A stretch of DNA of 40,593 nucleotides from Clostridiales bacterium (lineage in GTDB: Bacteria > Bacillota > Clostridia > Lachnospirales > JAQSXR01), in the NCBI GenBank assembly GCA_029256575.1, contig JAQSXR010000019.1:1-40593 (forward strand), written 5' to 3'. The position numbers were made by a program, and so were the translations under genes. How positions within the stretch are numbered: position 1 is the first letter of the stretch; each line of letters starts with the position of its first letter. The notes beneath the pieces were generated by a model that saw only the letters and a list, made by a program, of their open reading frames with translations, did not search any database and was not told the DNA's origin. Below, in pieces: positions 25,701 through 32,187 of this stretch.

Positions 25701-27027
25701 GTTATATATTAATCCTTCAGTAGACTTAAAGGAGAATACTGCTTATTCACTAGTAATTCCAAATGGCGCGGTGAAGGATGCGAAAGAAGTATTGCAACAA
25801 GAAGATTATGCGTTAGAATTTACGACAGGAATGGTTGATAATGATGGCGGTTATTCTGAAGACAATGAAGAACGTATACCTTACAAAATCACAAGGCAGA
25901 TTGCAGTGGATGGAAGTAGCACTGCATTCGTTACGATAGATGAAAAAGGTATCTTAATGTTAAATTCCGAAAAGGATTCAATGGCTTGTTTGAATCTACT
26001 CGATGAAGTTAAGCAAGATAAAACTATTCGTATAAACTTAGCCTTAAGTGCTTTGGAGCAACTTATAAAAACCCAAAGAGGATTTAATATCATAACAGGA
26101 AAAGGGGATATCTGGCTTCCTCCAGAGTTAGTAAAATCATTAGCTGATTTATTGAAAGCTCAAGAGGGGAAAGAAGAATCTCTTGACATTACGATTGGTA
26201 GTAAGGGTGAGAGGGTAAGTGAGAATGAGATGGTTTCAAGTATATTTGAATTCTTAATTACGGTTGGAGAGCAGCAAGTTACTAAATTCATGCCAGAAGT
26301 TATTGTGACAATCCCAATACATATGACTGGAGTTAGTGACCCGGAAAAGGTAATTGCCTGTGTGTATGACGAAGAAACAAATATGTGGAAGCCAGTTGGT
26401 GGAGTAGCTGATGCTACAGGAGAAACACTTTCTTTCTATGCGAAACATTTTTCATCTTATGCAGCATTTGAGACAAATAAAACATTTAGTGATGTGATTG
26501 CAGACTGGGCAAGAGATGAAATAGAGACGCTCGCCTCCCGAGGTTTGATTTATGGAATAACAAATAATTCGTATAAACCAGAAGGTAGCATTACAAGAGC
26601 TGAATTTACAGCACTTATAGTCAGATCTTTATATATGGATAGTTCAAAGAGCAAAGATACATTTACGGATGTATCCAAAGATTCTTGGTATACAGATGCA
26701 GTGGAAACAGCATATGAACTAGAACTTATCTTTGGAACAACACAGGATAGATTTGAACCAAACAAAAATATTAATAGAGAAGAATTAGCAACAATCGTAT
26801 ATCGACTTTATCAATATAAAGGAGGTAAAGAGATTCCAGGTAGCTCTAAGATTACACTTACTGACCAGTCAGAAATCTCATCCTACGCAAAAGAAGCTGT
26901 GAATTTTACAGTAAATTCAGGAATTATGGTAGGGAACGGGGATAAGTTTGAACCGCAGAGAAGTACGACTAGGCAGGAAGCTGCTGTAGTGATTTATAGG
27001 TTACTTAAGTATTTAAAAGAGTTGTAA
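16786..27027 (+). CDS. Giant modular S-layer-anchored surface protein (lectin-, Ig-, PKD-, CARDB- and SLH-containing)
   Basis: About 3,413 residues. GTG 16786 is preferred because GGAGAG lies seven bases before it; an in-frame ATG at 16771 would overlap that site. A signal peptide covers about 1-37. Modules in order (approximate residues): two atrophied bacterial Ig repeats (65-280); an L-type-lectin-like beta-sandwich (285-545); a Big_1/invasin-like Ig (546-635); four more atrophied Ig repeats with the WLTD...GSTI.WSS signature (635-1023); four SbsA-type Big_5 domains (1024-1455); PKD (1463-1548, YEWSFGDGN); an unassigned beta-rich region (1550-2190); a propeller-like region with Trp motifs such as LWMIWTDD (2190-2570); two CARDB-like domains (2585-2810); two more Big_5 (2810-3018); a pre-SLH domain; and three SLH repeats (3232-3413). 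It is probably a cell-surface adhesin binding glycans or biomass. It is divergent from tetR, monocistronic and followed by a terminator. Confidence 0.9.
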   Translation: MKRLRRIISFIMVLLISFSNLQFPSSNIGMKNQVNAAVNVSNTSTLTQPKEKIASKMETEYPSVTETLEGDSYVVPPDEAAVLADYYWLDETLVCMGEYPGSITTDLIFPLVGENGSTINWSTSDATLVETDGTVHRPAYSTGNKDVAITANITKGEAILSREFIFTIITLEPNEVELVSMTKEWLTASLVLNGNDYKDVKTKLNLPQTREIIVTYPYKEYDINISWESSDITKVALDGSVIRPAKDQEDVPITLTATIQYNGESVEKTFDFIVTKVEEFQLAIMRNDFSNLGDKYQFNGLSGIMDTLNREGNSIKALQFYNDGLLEGGSVFTSNKIHLSNDMSFSTAFSYRNVHPQYTKGNGGFTFTIQAEGSGEFGQNSDSFGTEGISPSLNIAFGTVYSSWPGSGQSTYYGFTESVKVFYNGNNDATNENSRVKYLDSGNTNNPPTFNNVWIEYDGSTNILEIRFSKTLERPKQPTLQVENVNLGEIFTSQNGSFQIKDVQDVYVGFTGSTGNAKDKSEISSLYFKNNAIPIDFAPYDFIDASNVVITADPAAGASSSTVTVTVIGDNGPVVGIPVEFTTTLGTLNDTFAVTNSAGKASVLLSTVLSGTAIVRTNVAGGASSFIEVQLALSDEDKVNFDNEWLSDTRVLNGNKDLNNIISKVSMPTLAPNGSTISWTTSDASVIALDGTVVTPSPTAGDQKIILKATISLNAVVVTRVFDVTVKVLNEDIVTADRDWLTDILIQEGNSNLNEITKNLFLPIIGNYGSTISWSSTNEMVVSSGGEVVQPTYTQGEQKLELIATISKGQEQTTKKFNITVKTLAPTDEEAVIADNLWLTDERIRQSNIDFNNITEALDFPTIGPRGSTIIWTSTNETVINTDGAVSQPSYTQGYKKVTITATISRGTEATFTKSFKCIVIALNETEDEALAADVAWLNVSNTLWKNLSQYAINGDLVLPTAAPKGAFITWSSSMPEVISTNGIVKRPEFVEGHKSVTMVATLKMGDKEISKEFVYTVLSLPDIIPPQIVTSVPANNSIEINYDTREIIIIFNEEIKQGALAKANLSTYGIIINAPSAPGFFARIDKNKLIIRLYSNMKDGEKQELIIPRMAVTDMSGNPLEDDFKLNFSVERRLVNKIEVISSNPVDKENQFSTENELSFCYSYNEIFESSKFNNISLRTRDGAVIKVTKILSGNKITLDLGTAKLIPGTAYELVIPAGAVNDRFGNSSSEKTIQFITKSDKLWPEIIHSYPINDQKTIDVNQSIRLNFSEKVKVDTGIIKLKDANGNIVDIAIGKIDTILNVVTITPFKPLQPNTEYTIYVPYNFVKNNSGNHMQFDYSTSFQTGASLVDIVSLSPNTFNKKGVSINTPIEIKFASPVIEGLNYTKMKILDSKGNSISFLSKETDNAVILTPISSLAPSETYTVEIPSGAFANGENAFNDDLRLYFTTAEKLNLSSYSIDSFIVKPSPKWLVKKTLTFSADRIESVFKSIGSNVISYEWSFGDGNIGTGKNVDHIYFIKGNYTVKLKIEDSNGICYELEQLVKIGDFDSSEVRMTVSPYWSEELLLADSYDNSQKGYKLYTISLSYDGRYISDEEVKVLLYQNGELVENLGTVTTGRGNNKYIDEWGYTYSDIGTAFFRFWYKYKKIIGNYELVFVYGTINGNQTTGKVVRIPITISDTRSKQNLNIKLYNKNNGTYVDYITDMPFLIDGVQRFAKKKWISEEYGYCYVIENVDITFHTLQLSSSHEYSFYTSNKEVIMHGGAADVVILPVERKKIGITRIKSEASDTNKRWNSVFLKGINMQSLHFEFESDWNYLEPGYYEITTSKNRFTKRTVDPWTDLNPSYLEPGEKLLVRMVARSGITSPWMDAKVEAVWPPELNTDLNINYVNGEYLVDSSMNLGNIVGDSISVIDDMPLLGHSKSFGLDGSNLEVEGVMKINGSWKSILLKVKASGSVTTKKKKPKMVSVGYEMTTDVNGIFKLVNYGNLSDWQLEQSEFTVMGDLSKYWKIGYRVPKIDIGAEGQLYVGAIAGGTLYIDKSAKSDEEYSGILYFEPYVYGSIFAGLDWVSVEGIVDGRIPSEVHIPTGYIQAEPSITAKIKGTFAFYSKTLYSKKLETHWDNGKKKVTAPKFSMESLPIEFETDESELTQMPRTYLNRKSNWFGKNTTSSIGMSPLVSYSQFIAKESNSSVVTMKDNIFPYSDVKLVQNKDELWMIWTDDNPERSTLNRTQLKYSVLSDGNWSEPVWIDNDGTADFTPVTATTGNGVLMAWQNISKPIWDGAQLNETIENAEISVTKNVNKTDGSNVEIITLTDDDKFDHSPKLAANGDQALLVWTKSEGLSFTLGDDMDVYKSSDNSDCLMSSSWNGTTWSSPVLIQDSLPTVVSSSLSIQEKEGMLLYTLDNDNDLSTQSDQEIYARIYKGSSWGEAIQITENYVSDSNAKAVYSNGDWFITWYQDRNIRYRLGLSGENKAEEFLNDVQSNYEITVSNSDKPQIALVYQQIGEKSSQNLSTALYDIDKGVWSQEMPLTEGEGYVRTFSPIFTNDGKLNIAYTNAEVITEVVEGEEYYTTSDKVDLCMLTYNLVHDLALMEEDGLQLSQEIPYPSTLVTVTATIRNQGNFAEKATVYLYDGTPEEGVKIGEVTTEQAIPARSSSEVEIEWIVDSKQRDKYDLHAVVHMGEGDKEIDFDNSNNMIHHEISTSDIAITSLECDNIANNDYLVTAVISNKGAQTLDGIQIQLMNEDNILESREYDQLSMGQQVKINFLISSDGLAKDADGNINLTLRALLPDEVEENSKDNNIYDFTLVAAPIVVESMNPGHGETQVGIQDTLSLIFNMNVDKGIDFEQITLEDENFNKVDISKTIEGDTLSITPRNEMEYDTKYTLIIPKEALSDTYGHTMEDNYSLSFATITRNPEIVFAYPGNELDKVELDTDIKIKYNKSVTNGPTFEEIVLYGPQSQVISTSVSLQGEWLYINPSVDLKENTAYSLVIPNGAVKDAKEVLQQEDYALEFTTGMVDNDGGYSEDNEERIPYKITRQIAVDGSSTAFVTIDEKGILMLNSEKDSMACLNLLDEVKQDKTIRINLALSALEQLIKTQRGFNIITGKGDIWLPPELVKSLADLLKAQEGKEESLDITIGSKGERVSENEMVSSIFEFLITVGEQQVTKFMPEVIVTIPIHMTGVSDPEKVIACVYDEETNMWKPVGGVADATGETLSFYAKHFSSYAAFETNKTFSDVIADWARDEIETLASRGLIYGITNNSYKPEGSITRAEFTALIVRSLYMDSSKSKDTFTDVSKDSWYTDAVETAYELELIFGTTQDRFEPNKNINREELATIVYRLYQYKGGKEIPGSSKITLTDQSEISSYAKEAVNFTVNSGIMVGNGDKFEPQRSTTRQEAAVVIYRLLKYLKEL

Positions 27028-27054
27028 ACTTATAAAAGCATAGCATTAAAATTT

Positions 27055-27092
27055 ATACCGTCAGTATAGGATTCAATCCTAGCTGACGGTAT
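27055..27092 (+). terminator. Terminator after the giant SLH protein gene
   Basis: ATACCGTCAG (27055-27064) pairs perfectly with CTGACGGTAT (27083-27092), with an inner TAGGA/TCCTA stem. The following T tract is short and interrupted. Confidence 0.8.
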
Positions 27093-27150
27093 TATTAGTA
27101 TAGAATATAATGTTTAGAAAGCTATTTATTCAAAAAATCATTATAAAATA

Positions 27151-27660
27151 TTAATGTCCTGAATGTTCTTCGGCAGCGTCTGAATCTTCTTTTGTTTCAT
27201 GAATGGTACCACGTGGATGTTGAGGTGGAGCATATATAGAATATAATTTAATTGGGTCTCGGCCTGTATTTATTAAATTGTGCCATGTACCAGCAGGTAT
27301 GATAAAAGCAAAATCATCAAAGACATTAACCTGAAAATCTAACCTATTCCTTGAATTTCCCATTTTAACAAGTCCTTGACCCTCTTCAATACGTATGAAT
27401 TGATCAAGATCAGGATGCATCTCTAGGCCTATTTCTTCTTCGATACTCATTAAGGTAAGTTGCATATGGCTTCCAGTCCATAAAGTGGTACGAAAATTTT
27501 TGTTTTGTTTCGTAACCTGATCGATATTAACTACAAGTGGTTCTGGTCCAAAGTCTTTCGATCTAGGAAGACGTCTCGAACGACTATAAGGTGGTGGGTT
27601 ACTCTGGTTATCATCTGGATACCTTCTATTATTACTATTATAATTATTAATATTGCTCAT
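27151..27660 (-). CDS. Cupin-domain protein with Asn/Tyr/Pro-rich N-terminus
   Basis: The 169-aa protein has a low-complexity N-terminus (SNINNYNSNNRRYPDDNQ...), then a single cupin_2 barrel (about 50-145). Motif 1 is IGLEMHPDLDQFIRIEEGQG and motif 2 is FIIPAGTWHNLINTG, with His residues in metal-ligand positions. A His/Glu-rich tail follows. This resembles small mannose-6-phosphate-isomerase-like cupins of Firmicutes. Substrate and reaction are unknown. The ribosome binding site AAGGA abuts ATG 27660, closer than usual; no other plausible start is seen. The Asn/Tyr-rich leader resembles spore-coat proteins, but that is only a hint. Confidence 0.8.
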   Translation of the reverse strand: MSNINNYNSNNRRYPDDNQSNPPPYSRSRRLPRSKDFGPEPLVVNIDQVTKQNKNFRTTLWTGSHMQLTLMSIEEEIGLEMHPDLDQFIRIEEGQGLVKMGNSRNRLDFQVNVFDDFAFIIPAGTWHNLINTGRDPIKLYSIYAPPQHPRGTIHETKEDSDAAEEHSGH

Positions 27661-27962
27661 TCCTTTCAGTATCTTACATAATTATCATATGCTTAAACTA
27701 TCATGAAGGTGAACGAAAGAGCGTCAGTAATGACAAATTTATAAACTTTAGTAGAAGAACACCCAGTGAGTGAATAGACTAATACGTAAAGGGATTCGTG
27801 GTAGTTATTGTTAAAATTGATTTATATTTTTTTCTTTTTCTATTAAAAAATGATATAATAGAACAATAAATATATTGTATTCTAGGGAGTTAATTATGTT
27901 AAATAAAAAATAGAAAAAAATATAAAAGAAAAATTACATATATATTGAATGGAGGTAATACT
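27661..27962. other. Intergenic region between cupin and ZIP transporter genes
   Basis: A 302-bp divergent spacer. It has a TATAAT at 27854-27859 without a good -35, and a five-codon minigene (ATG 27896 to TAG 27913) with its own AGGGAG site, about 50 bp before the ZIP start. I see no RNA structure or longer coding sequence. Confidence 0.5.
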
Positions 27963-28739
27963 ATGAATATAGCTTTAGGGATACTAATCCCATTTATCGG
28001 AACAGTGCTTGGGGCTGGATGCGTATTTTTTCTGAAGAATCGTATCAAGCCAGTGGTTCAAAAAGGATTATTAGGGTTTGCATCAGGGGTTATGGTCGCA
28101 GCCGCTGTATGGTCCTTACTAATTCCGGCAATTGATATGTCAGAGCATATGGGGAAATTTTCATTTGTACCAGCAGTCGTAGGATTTGCAGTCGGAATAG
28201 CATTTCTATTACTAATGGATCAAATTGTTCCTCATTTACATCTAGGTAGTGAAGATCCAGAGGGAATAACAAGTTCATTAAAAAAGAATACAATGCTCGT
28301 GCTTGCAGTTACATTGCATAATATTCCAGAGGGAATGGCGGTCGGTGTTATATTTGCAGGATTGGCGACTGGAAGTAGTGATATAAGTGTAGCAGGAGCG
28401 TTTGCTCTCGCGATAGGTATTGCAATTCAAAATATCCCAGAAGGAGCTATTATTTCATTGCCTTTAAAAAGTGAAGGCACAAGTAGAAAAAAAGCATTTT
28501 TGTACGGAATACTATCAGGAATTGTTGAGCCCATTGGAGCTATTATTACAATACTGCTTACTAGCATAGTGCTACCAATATTACCATATTTACTTTCTTT
28601 TGCAGCTGGAGCAATGATATATGTCGTAGTAGAGGAGTTAATACCCGAAGCATCAGAAGGCGATCATTCTAACATTGGAACAATCGGATTTGCAGTCGGA
28701 TTCTTAATAATGATGACTCTTGATGTGGCATTGAGTTGA
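27963..28739 (+). CDS. ZIP-family divalent metal transporter
   Basis: The 258-aa integral membrane protein has about eight helices. The ZIP metal-binding helices are visible as HNIPEGMAVGVIFAGL (TM4) and NIPEGAIISLPL (TM5), each carrying the HNxPEG-type motif. ZIP proteins import Zn2+, Fe2+ or Mn2+ into the cytoplasm. ATG 27963 is chosen because GGAGGT lies six bases upstream; an in-frame TTG at 27945 would precede the ribosome binding site. It is followed 64 bp later by a GNAT acetyltransferase on the same strand. Metal specificity cannot be read from the sequence. Confidence 0.92.
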   Translation: MNIALGILIPFIGTVLGAGCVFFLKNRIKPVVQKGLLGFASGVMVAAAVWSLLIPAIDMSEHMGKFSFVPAVVGFAVGIAFLLLMDQIVPHLHLGSEDPEGITSSLKKNTMLVLAVTLHNIPEGMAVGVIFAGLATGSSDISVAGAFALAIGIAIQNIPEGAIISLPLKSEGTSRKKAFLYGILSGIVEPIGAIITILLTSIVLPILPYLLSFAAGAMIYVVVEELIPEASEGDHSNIGTIGFAVGFLIMMTLDVALS

Positions 28740-28803
28740 AATTGAATGGCGAATGATATTTGCATGAATTGATAAGTAATAGGTTACAGTAGGAGATAAT
28801 GAA

Positions 28804-29562
28804 ATGAATATTATAGATAGAATTAAAAAGGCTGAAAATGATTTCCCACAAACTTTCACTTCTTTTGTAGAAAAAGAATACGGAATATTGTTTTATGATG
28901 ATGCAAATATAAATTCATACGATAGCAATCATGTAATTTTATTTACAAATACAGATGTTAACCTAAGAGATGTGCTAACAGAAATAACAACCTTTTATTT
29001 AGACAAGGGGATTACCCCTAGAATTTATCAACCATTTGAAAATGGATATTTTGCAAAGCATCGTGAGTTACTTGATTCATTGGGATATAAGGTACAAACA
29101 TTCGGGTATAATCACTATATGTTATTATCAGGAGAAAATAATATTAAAGTAAAGAATAAATTAGAAATAAAACGATTGTTAGAATGGGACAATCGCATCG
29201 CGAATGACATCTTTATACCTGCAGAAGAGGAATATGAGATTCCTGTACTTAGAAAAATCATTAATAAAAAAGACTACTTTGTTTTTGTTGGGTACATAGA
29301 TGAAGTTGCAGTTGTAATTACTTATATTCATAAAACAGCAAATGGCTGTACACGATTCGACTACATTTTAACTGCGAAAAACCATAGAAATAAGGGTTAT
29401 GCAAGAGAAATTCTAAGTTATACAGTGGAATATTGCAAAGAAAATGGAATGGATAACTGCTATCAGTGGCCAGCTCATGAAACATCAGAAAAGTTATGTT
29501 ATGAAGCAGGGTTCCGCGTATTATTTGAAGCGGAAGCTGGAGAAGCTACCTATTGCAAATAG
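28804..29562 (+). CDS. GNAT-family N-acetyltransferase
   Basis: The 252-aa protein has a C-terminal GNAT fold. FVFVGYIDEVAVVITYIHKT forms the central strands, and AKNHRNKGYAREILSYTVEY is motif A, with the R/QxxGxA acetyl-CoA pyrophosphate loop (about 195-215). LCYEAGFRVLFEA is motif B. The N-terminal ~125 residues are a second, divergent acyltransferase-like half. The acceptor substrate is unknown. AGGAG precedes ATG 28804. It may be co-transcribed with the ZIP transporter, with no terminator between them. Confidence 0.88.
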   Translation: MNIIDRIKKAENDFPQTFTSFVEKEYGILFYDDANINSYDSNHVILFTNTDVNLRDVLTEITTFYLDKGITPRIYQPFENGYFAKHRELLDSLGYKVQTFGYNHYMLLSGENNIKVKNKLEIKRLLEWDNRIANDIFIPAEEEYEIPVLRKIINKKDYFVFVGYIDEVAVVITYIHKTANGCTRFDYILTAKNHRNKGYAREILSYTVEYCKENGMDNCYQWPAHETSEKLCYEAGFRVLFEAEAGEATYCK

Positions 29563-29650
29563 TTTGTTTCGATTTAAGAATAATATTGCTTAAATTACCG
29601 ATACTATAATTTATATTTAACGAAACAATTAAATAGAAAAAGAAGAGTTC

Positions 29651-29729
29651 ATATAATATAATTTGTAATTATATTATAAATGGAAAAAGTATTGACAGAG
29701 CAATATTTAGATGATATAATATAATTTGT
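29651..29729. repeat. 16-bp direct repeat and AT-only dyad upstream of tRNA
   Basis: ATATAATATAATTTGT occurs at 29651-29666 and again, identical, at 29714-29729, where it supplies the -10 of the tRNA promoter. The first copy also forms a perfect dyad with AATTATATTATA (12-bp arms, 29652-29663/29667-29678, 3-nt loop). Confidence 0.75.
29692..29720 (+). promoter_or_regulatory. Full-consensus sigma-A promoter for tRNA-fMet
   Basis: TTGACA (29692-29697), a 17-nt spacer and TATAAT (29715-29720): both hexamers and the spacing are perfect. The tRNA 5' end is about 87 nt downstream of the -10, leaving a leader to be trimmed. Confidence 0.9.
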
Positions 29730-29807
29730 TGACTTTTACAACGGAATACGATCTTAATTAATAGCATAAAATTCTGTTGAAAAGACATATTTATCTTTAA
29801 AAAATAT

Positions 29808-29881
<74 letters not shown>

Positions 29882-29910
29882 TTACAGAAAATGATTACAG
29901 GGAATAAATT

Positions 29911-29939
29911 TAGCCGCTAGATAATTTATCTAACGGCTA
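29911..29939 (+). terminator. Hairpin after tRNA-fMet
   Basis: TAGCCGCTAGATA (29911-29923) pairs with TATCTAACGGCTA (29927-29939), with one mismatch and a 3-nt loop. The downstream T tract is weak, so termination is probable but not certain. Confidence 0.6.
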
Positions 29940-29975
29940 TTAACATGTTGACAACGATTGAGACAAGGAGTAAAA

Positions 29976-31304
29976 ATGCAATTTAAAGAATTAAATATAA
30001 TACCCGGAATATTAAAAGCATTAGAGAATGAAAATTATAAAGTTCCTACACCGATACAAGAAGAAGCAATACCAACTATATTAAGTGGTAGAGATTTGCT
30101 CGGTTGCGCACAGACTGGTACTGGTAAAACAGCTGCATTTGCGATACCAACATTACAACTACTTAGTGAAGAAAAAATATTGCAGCCTACACAAAGAAAT
30201 ATTCAAGCTTTAGTTATTACACCAACAAGAGAACTTGCACTTCAGATTTATGAAAGTTTTTGCACCTATGGAAAGTACACAAAATTAAAATGCTGTGTAA
30301 TCTTTGGAGGAGTTTCTCAAAAACCACAGGAAGAGAAATTGAAACGAGGAGTAGATATTCTCGTGGCAACTCCTGGAAGACTTAACGACTTAATGGATCA
30401 AAAGTTAATTGATTTAAAACATGTTAAAATATTTATATTAGATGAAGCAGACCGTATGCTTGACATGGGATTTATTAACGATGTGAAAAAGATTATAGCC
30501 AAAATGCCAGACAAGAGACAAACACTACTATTTTCGGCAACCATGCCACCGGCAATCGCAAAAATGTCAAATACAATATTAAATAATCCAGCTAAAATAG
30601 AGATAAAACCAGTTTCTTCTACAGTGGATACAATTGACCAATATATGTATTATGTTGATAAAGATAATAAAAAAGATTTGTTACTACACATTTTAAAAGA
30701 TAAATCTATTGAATCTGCTCTCGTATTTTCTCGTACGAAACATGGTGCAGATCGTATCGTAAAACAATTGGCAAAAGCAAATATTACGGCACAATCCATT
30801 CATGGAAACAAGACTCAAGGTGCGCGTCAACTTGCACTAAACAATTTTAAAAATAAAACTTTACACGTATTGATTGCAACAGATATTGCTGCAAGAGGAA
30901 TCGATATTAACGAATTATCACACGTAATTAATTTTGATCTACCGAATGAACCTGAGACTTATGTACACCGTATCGGACGTACAGGACGAGCAGGACTTGG
31001 TGGGGTAGCGATTTCTTTTTGTGATTTTGACGAGAAAGCTTATCTTACTCAGATAGAAAAATTAATTGGTAAGCACATTCCTGAGGTAAAGGAACACCCT
31101 TACCCATTGCTTAACAATTTTCCTGATACAAAAACGAAACAACCGAGACGAAGATCAACAGCTCAACCAGAGACTGCTCAAAGAGGTACGTCACAAAAGA
31201 AGAAGACGAGAATGACTGCGGATGGTAAACTGAAAGAAAAAAGAAGTTATTCGAAAACACAAAAACAAGATAGAAGAGACATGAAGTATTCAAAAAAGAA
31301 ATAA
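29976..31304 (+). CDS. DEAD-box ATP-dependent RNA helicase (RhlE/CshA type)
   Basis: The 442-aa protein has all DEAD-box motifs: Q motif (TPIQEEAIP), I (AQTGTGKT), Ia (PTRELALQ), II (DEAD in LDEADRML), III (SAT), IV-V (ARGIDI) and VI (HRIGRTGRAG). A Lys/Arg-rich C-terminal tail (about 385-442) probably binds RNA. Such helicases remodel RNA in ribosome assembly, decay and cold adaptation. ATG 29976 has AAGGAG five bases upstream; a TTG at 29958 precedes that site. The gene is monocistronic and followed by an excellent terminator. Confidence 0.95.
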   Translation: MQFKELNIIPGILKALENENYKVPTPIQEEAIPTILSGRDLLGCAQTGTGKTAAFAIPTLQLLSEEKILQPTQRNIQALVITPTRELALQIYESFCTYGKYTKLKCCVIFGGVSQKPQEEKLKRGVDILVATPGRLNDLMDQKLIDLKHVKIFILDEADRMLDMGFINDVKKIIAKMPDKRQTLLFSATMPPAIAKMSNTILNNPAKIEIKPVSSTVDTIDQYMYYVDKDNKKDLLLHILKDKSIESALVFSRTKHGADRIVKQLAKANITAQSIHGNKTQGARQLALNNFKNKTLHVLIATDIAARGIDINELSHVINFDLPNEPETYVHRIGRTGRAGLGGVAISFCDFDEKAYLTQIEKLIGKHIPEVKEHPYPLLNNFPDTKTKQPRRRSTAQPETAQRGTSQKKKTRMTADGKLKEKRSYSKTQKQDRRDMKYSKKK

Positions 31305-31305
31305 C

Positions 31306-31347
31306 AAAATACGAATAGCAAAATACAAATAATAAAATACAATTATA
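31306..31347 (+). repeat. Three 14-bp tandem units after the helicase gene
   Basis: AAAATACGAATAGC, AAAATACAAATAAT and AAAATACAATTATA follow one another in the spacer between the helicase stop and its terminator. It is a short, degenerate, AT-rich tandem repeat. Confidence 0.6.
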
Positions 31348-31351
31348 ATTA

Positions 31352-31395
31352 ACCGTTAATTAAGATGCAATCAGCATCATAATTGGCGGTTTTTT
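31352..31395 (+). terminator. Intrinsic terminator of the DEAD-box helicase gene
   Basis: ACCGTTAATTAAGATGC (31352-31368) pairs with GCATCATAATTGGCGGT (31374-31390) with few mismatches, followed by a run of six T. Confidence 0.85.
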
Positions 31396-31530
31396 GATTT
31401 GCTGTAAATATAAAATCTAAGATTGGATGGATGATAGACAGAATATCTTATGTAATAAAAGCAGATAATTCATCATATTAATTTACTATATATGCCATGA
31501 GAAAGAACATCTGGGTAGGTGGAGAACTGT

Positions 31531-32142
31531 ATGGATTTAAACAATGAAGATTTTAGAAGGGTAAAGAATCAAAATAATAATTCAGAGCAACTTACGCAAG
31601 AAACCTTTAAGGCTTTAGTAGATGCTATAATTCCACGGACACCGGAGTTGGCTGAAGAATATGGTGAAATACAGTATTATGGAGCATTGGATTTATATAC
31701 AGATGAGTATATGGTTTGGTCCCTTAATAACTATTATATTCCTTTGGCAAAACCAATGGCGCAGTTATTAAATCTTGCTGCTGAACAATTAGAGATAAAT
31801 GATGGAAATGAAAGAAAAACTTTATTTGCAGAACTTGAACCTTATGACCGCTTTCGTGCTCTTGTATTATTGGAAGAACTGAAATTATATTTTCCAGATA
31901 TGCTAATACCAATGCAAAACTATCCGGGATTACTTTCCGTAACAAATGATTTAGTTAGATTAACTATGTTAGGGTACTATTCTGAATGGTCTGGTTATGG
32001 ATCTACACGTCTTGAAACACCAAATGAACGCATTTTGGAATATTATCCAGTTAGCTGGGAACAAGTTGGATATCCGGGTCCTTCCTTTAGTTATCGCGCC
32101 TTAGTTACAGAATATTATAAGACGAGAAAAGTTAATCTTTAA
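31531..32142 (+). CDS. Gluconate-2-dehydrogenase-subunit-3-like small subunit
   Basis: The 203-aa protein starts at ATG 31531 (GGTGGAG upstream; a GTG at 31519 overlaps that site). TQETFKALVDAIIPRTPELA at the N-terminus is the signature of the gluconate 2-dehydrogenase gamma-subunit family. Unlike the Gram-negative exported enzyme, it has no Tat or Sec signal, so it should act in the cytoplasm. The gene is followed 45 bp later by a GMC oxidoreductase, the matching flavoprotein subunit. In this family the small subunit stabilises the flavoprotein. A cytochrome c subunit is absent. Confidence 0.75.
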   Translation: MDLNNEDFRRVKNQNNNSEQLTQETFKALVDAIIPRTPELAEEYGEIQYYGALDLYTDEYMVWSLNNYYIPLAKPMAQLLNLAAEQLEINDGNERKTLFAELEPYDRFRALVLLEELKLYFPDMLIPMQNYPGLLSVTNDLVRLTMLGYYSEWSGYGSTRLETPNERILEYYPVSWEQVGYPGPSFSYRALVTEYYKTRKVNL

Positions 32143-32187
32143 CACTTATATTTATATGCATGATAACAATGCAGATGGGAGAAGAGT

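Noticed and set aside
29948-29953. TTGACA just before the DEAD-box gene as its -35
   Set aside because: A 17-nt spacing would put the -10 onto the start codon region; no -10 is there.
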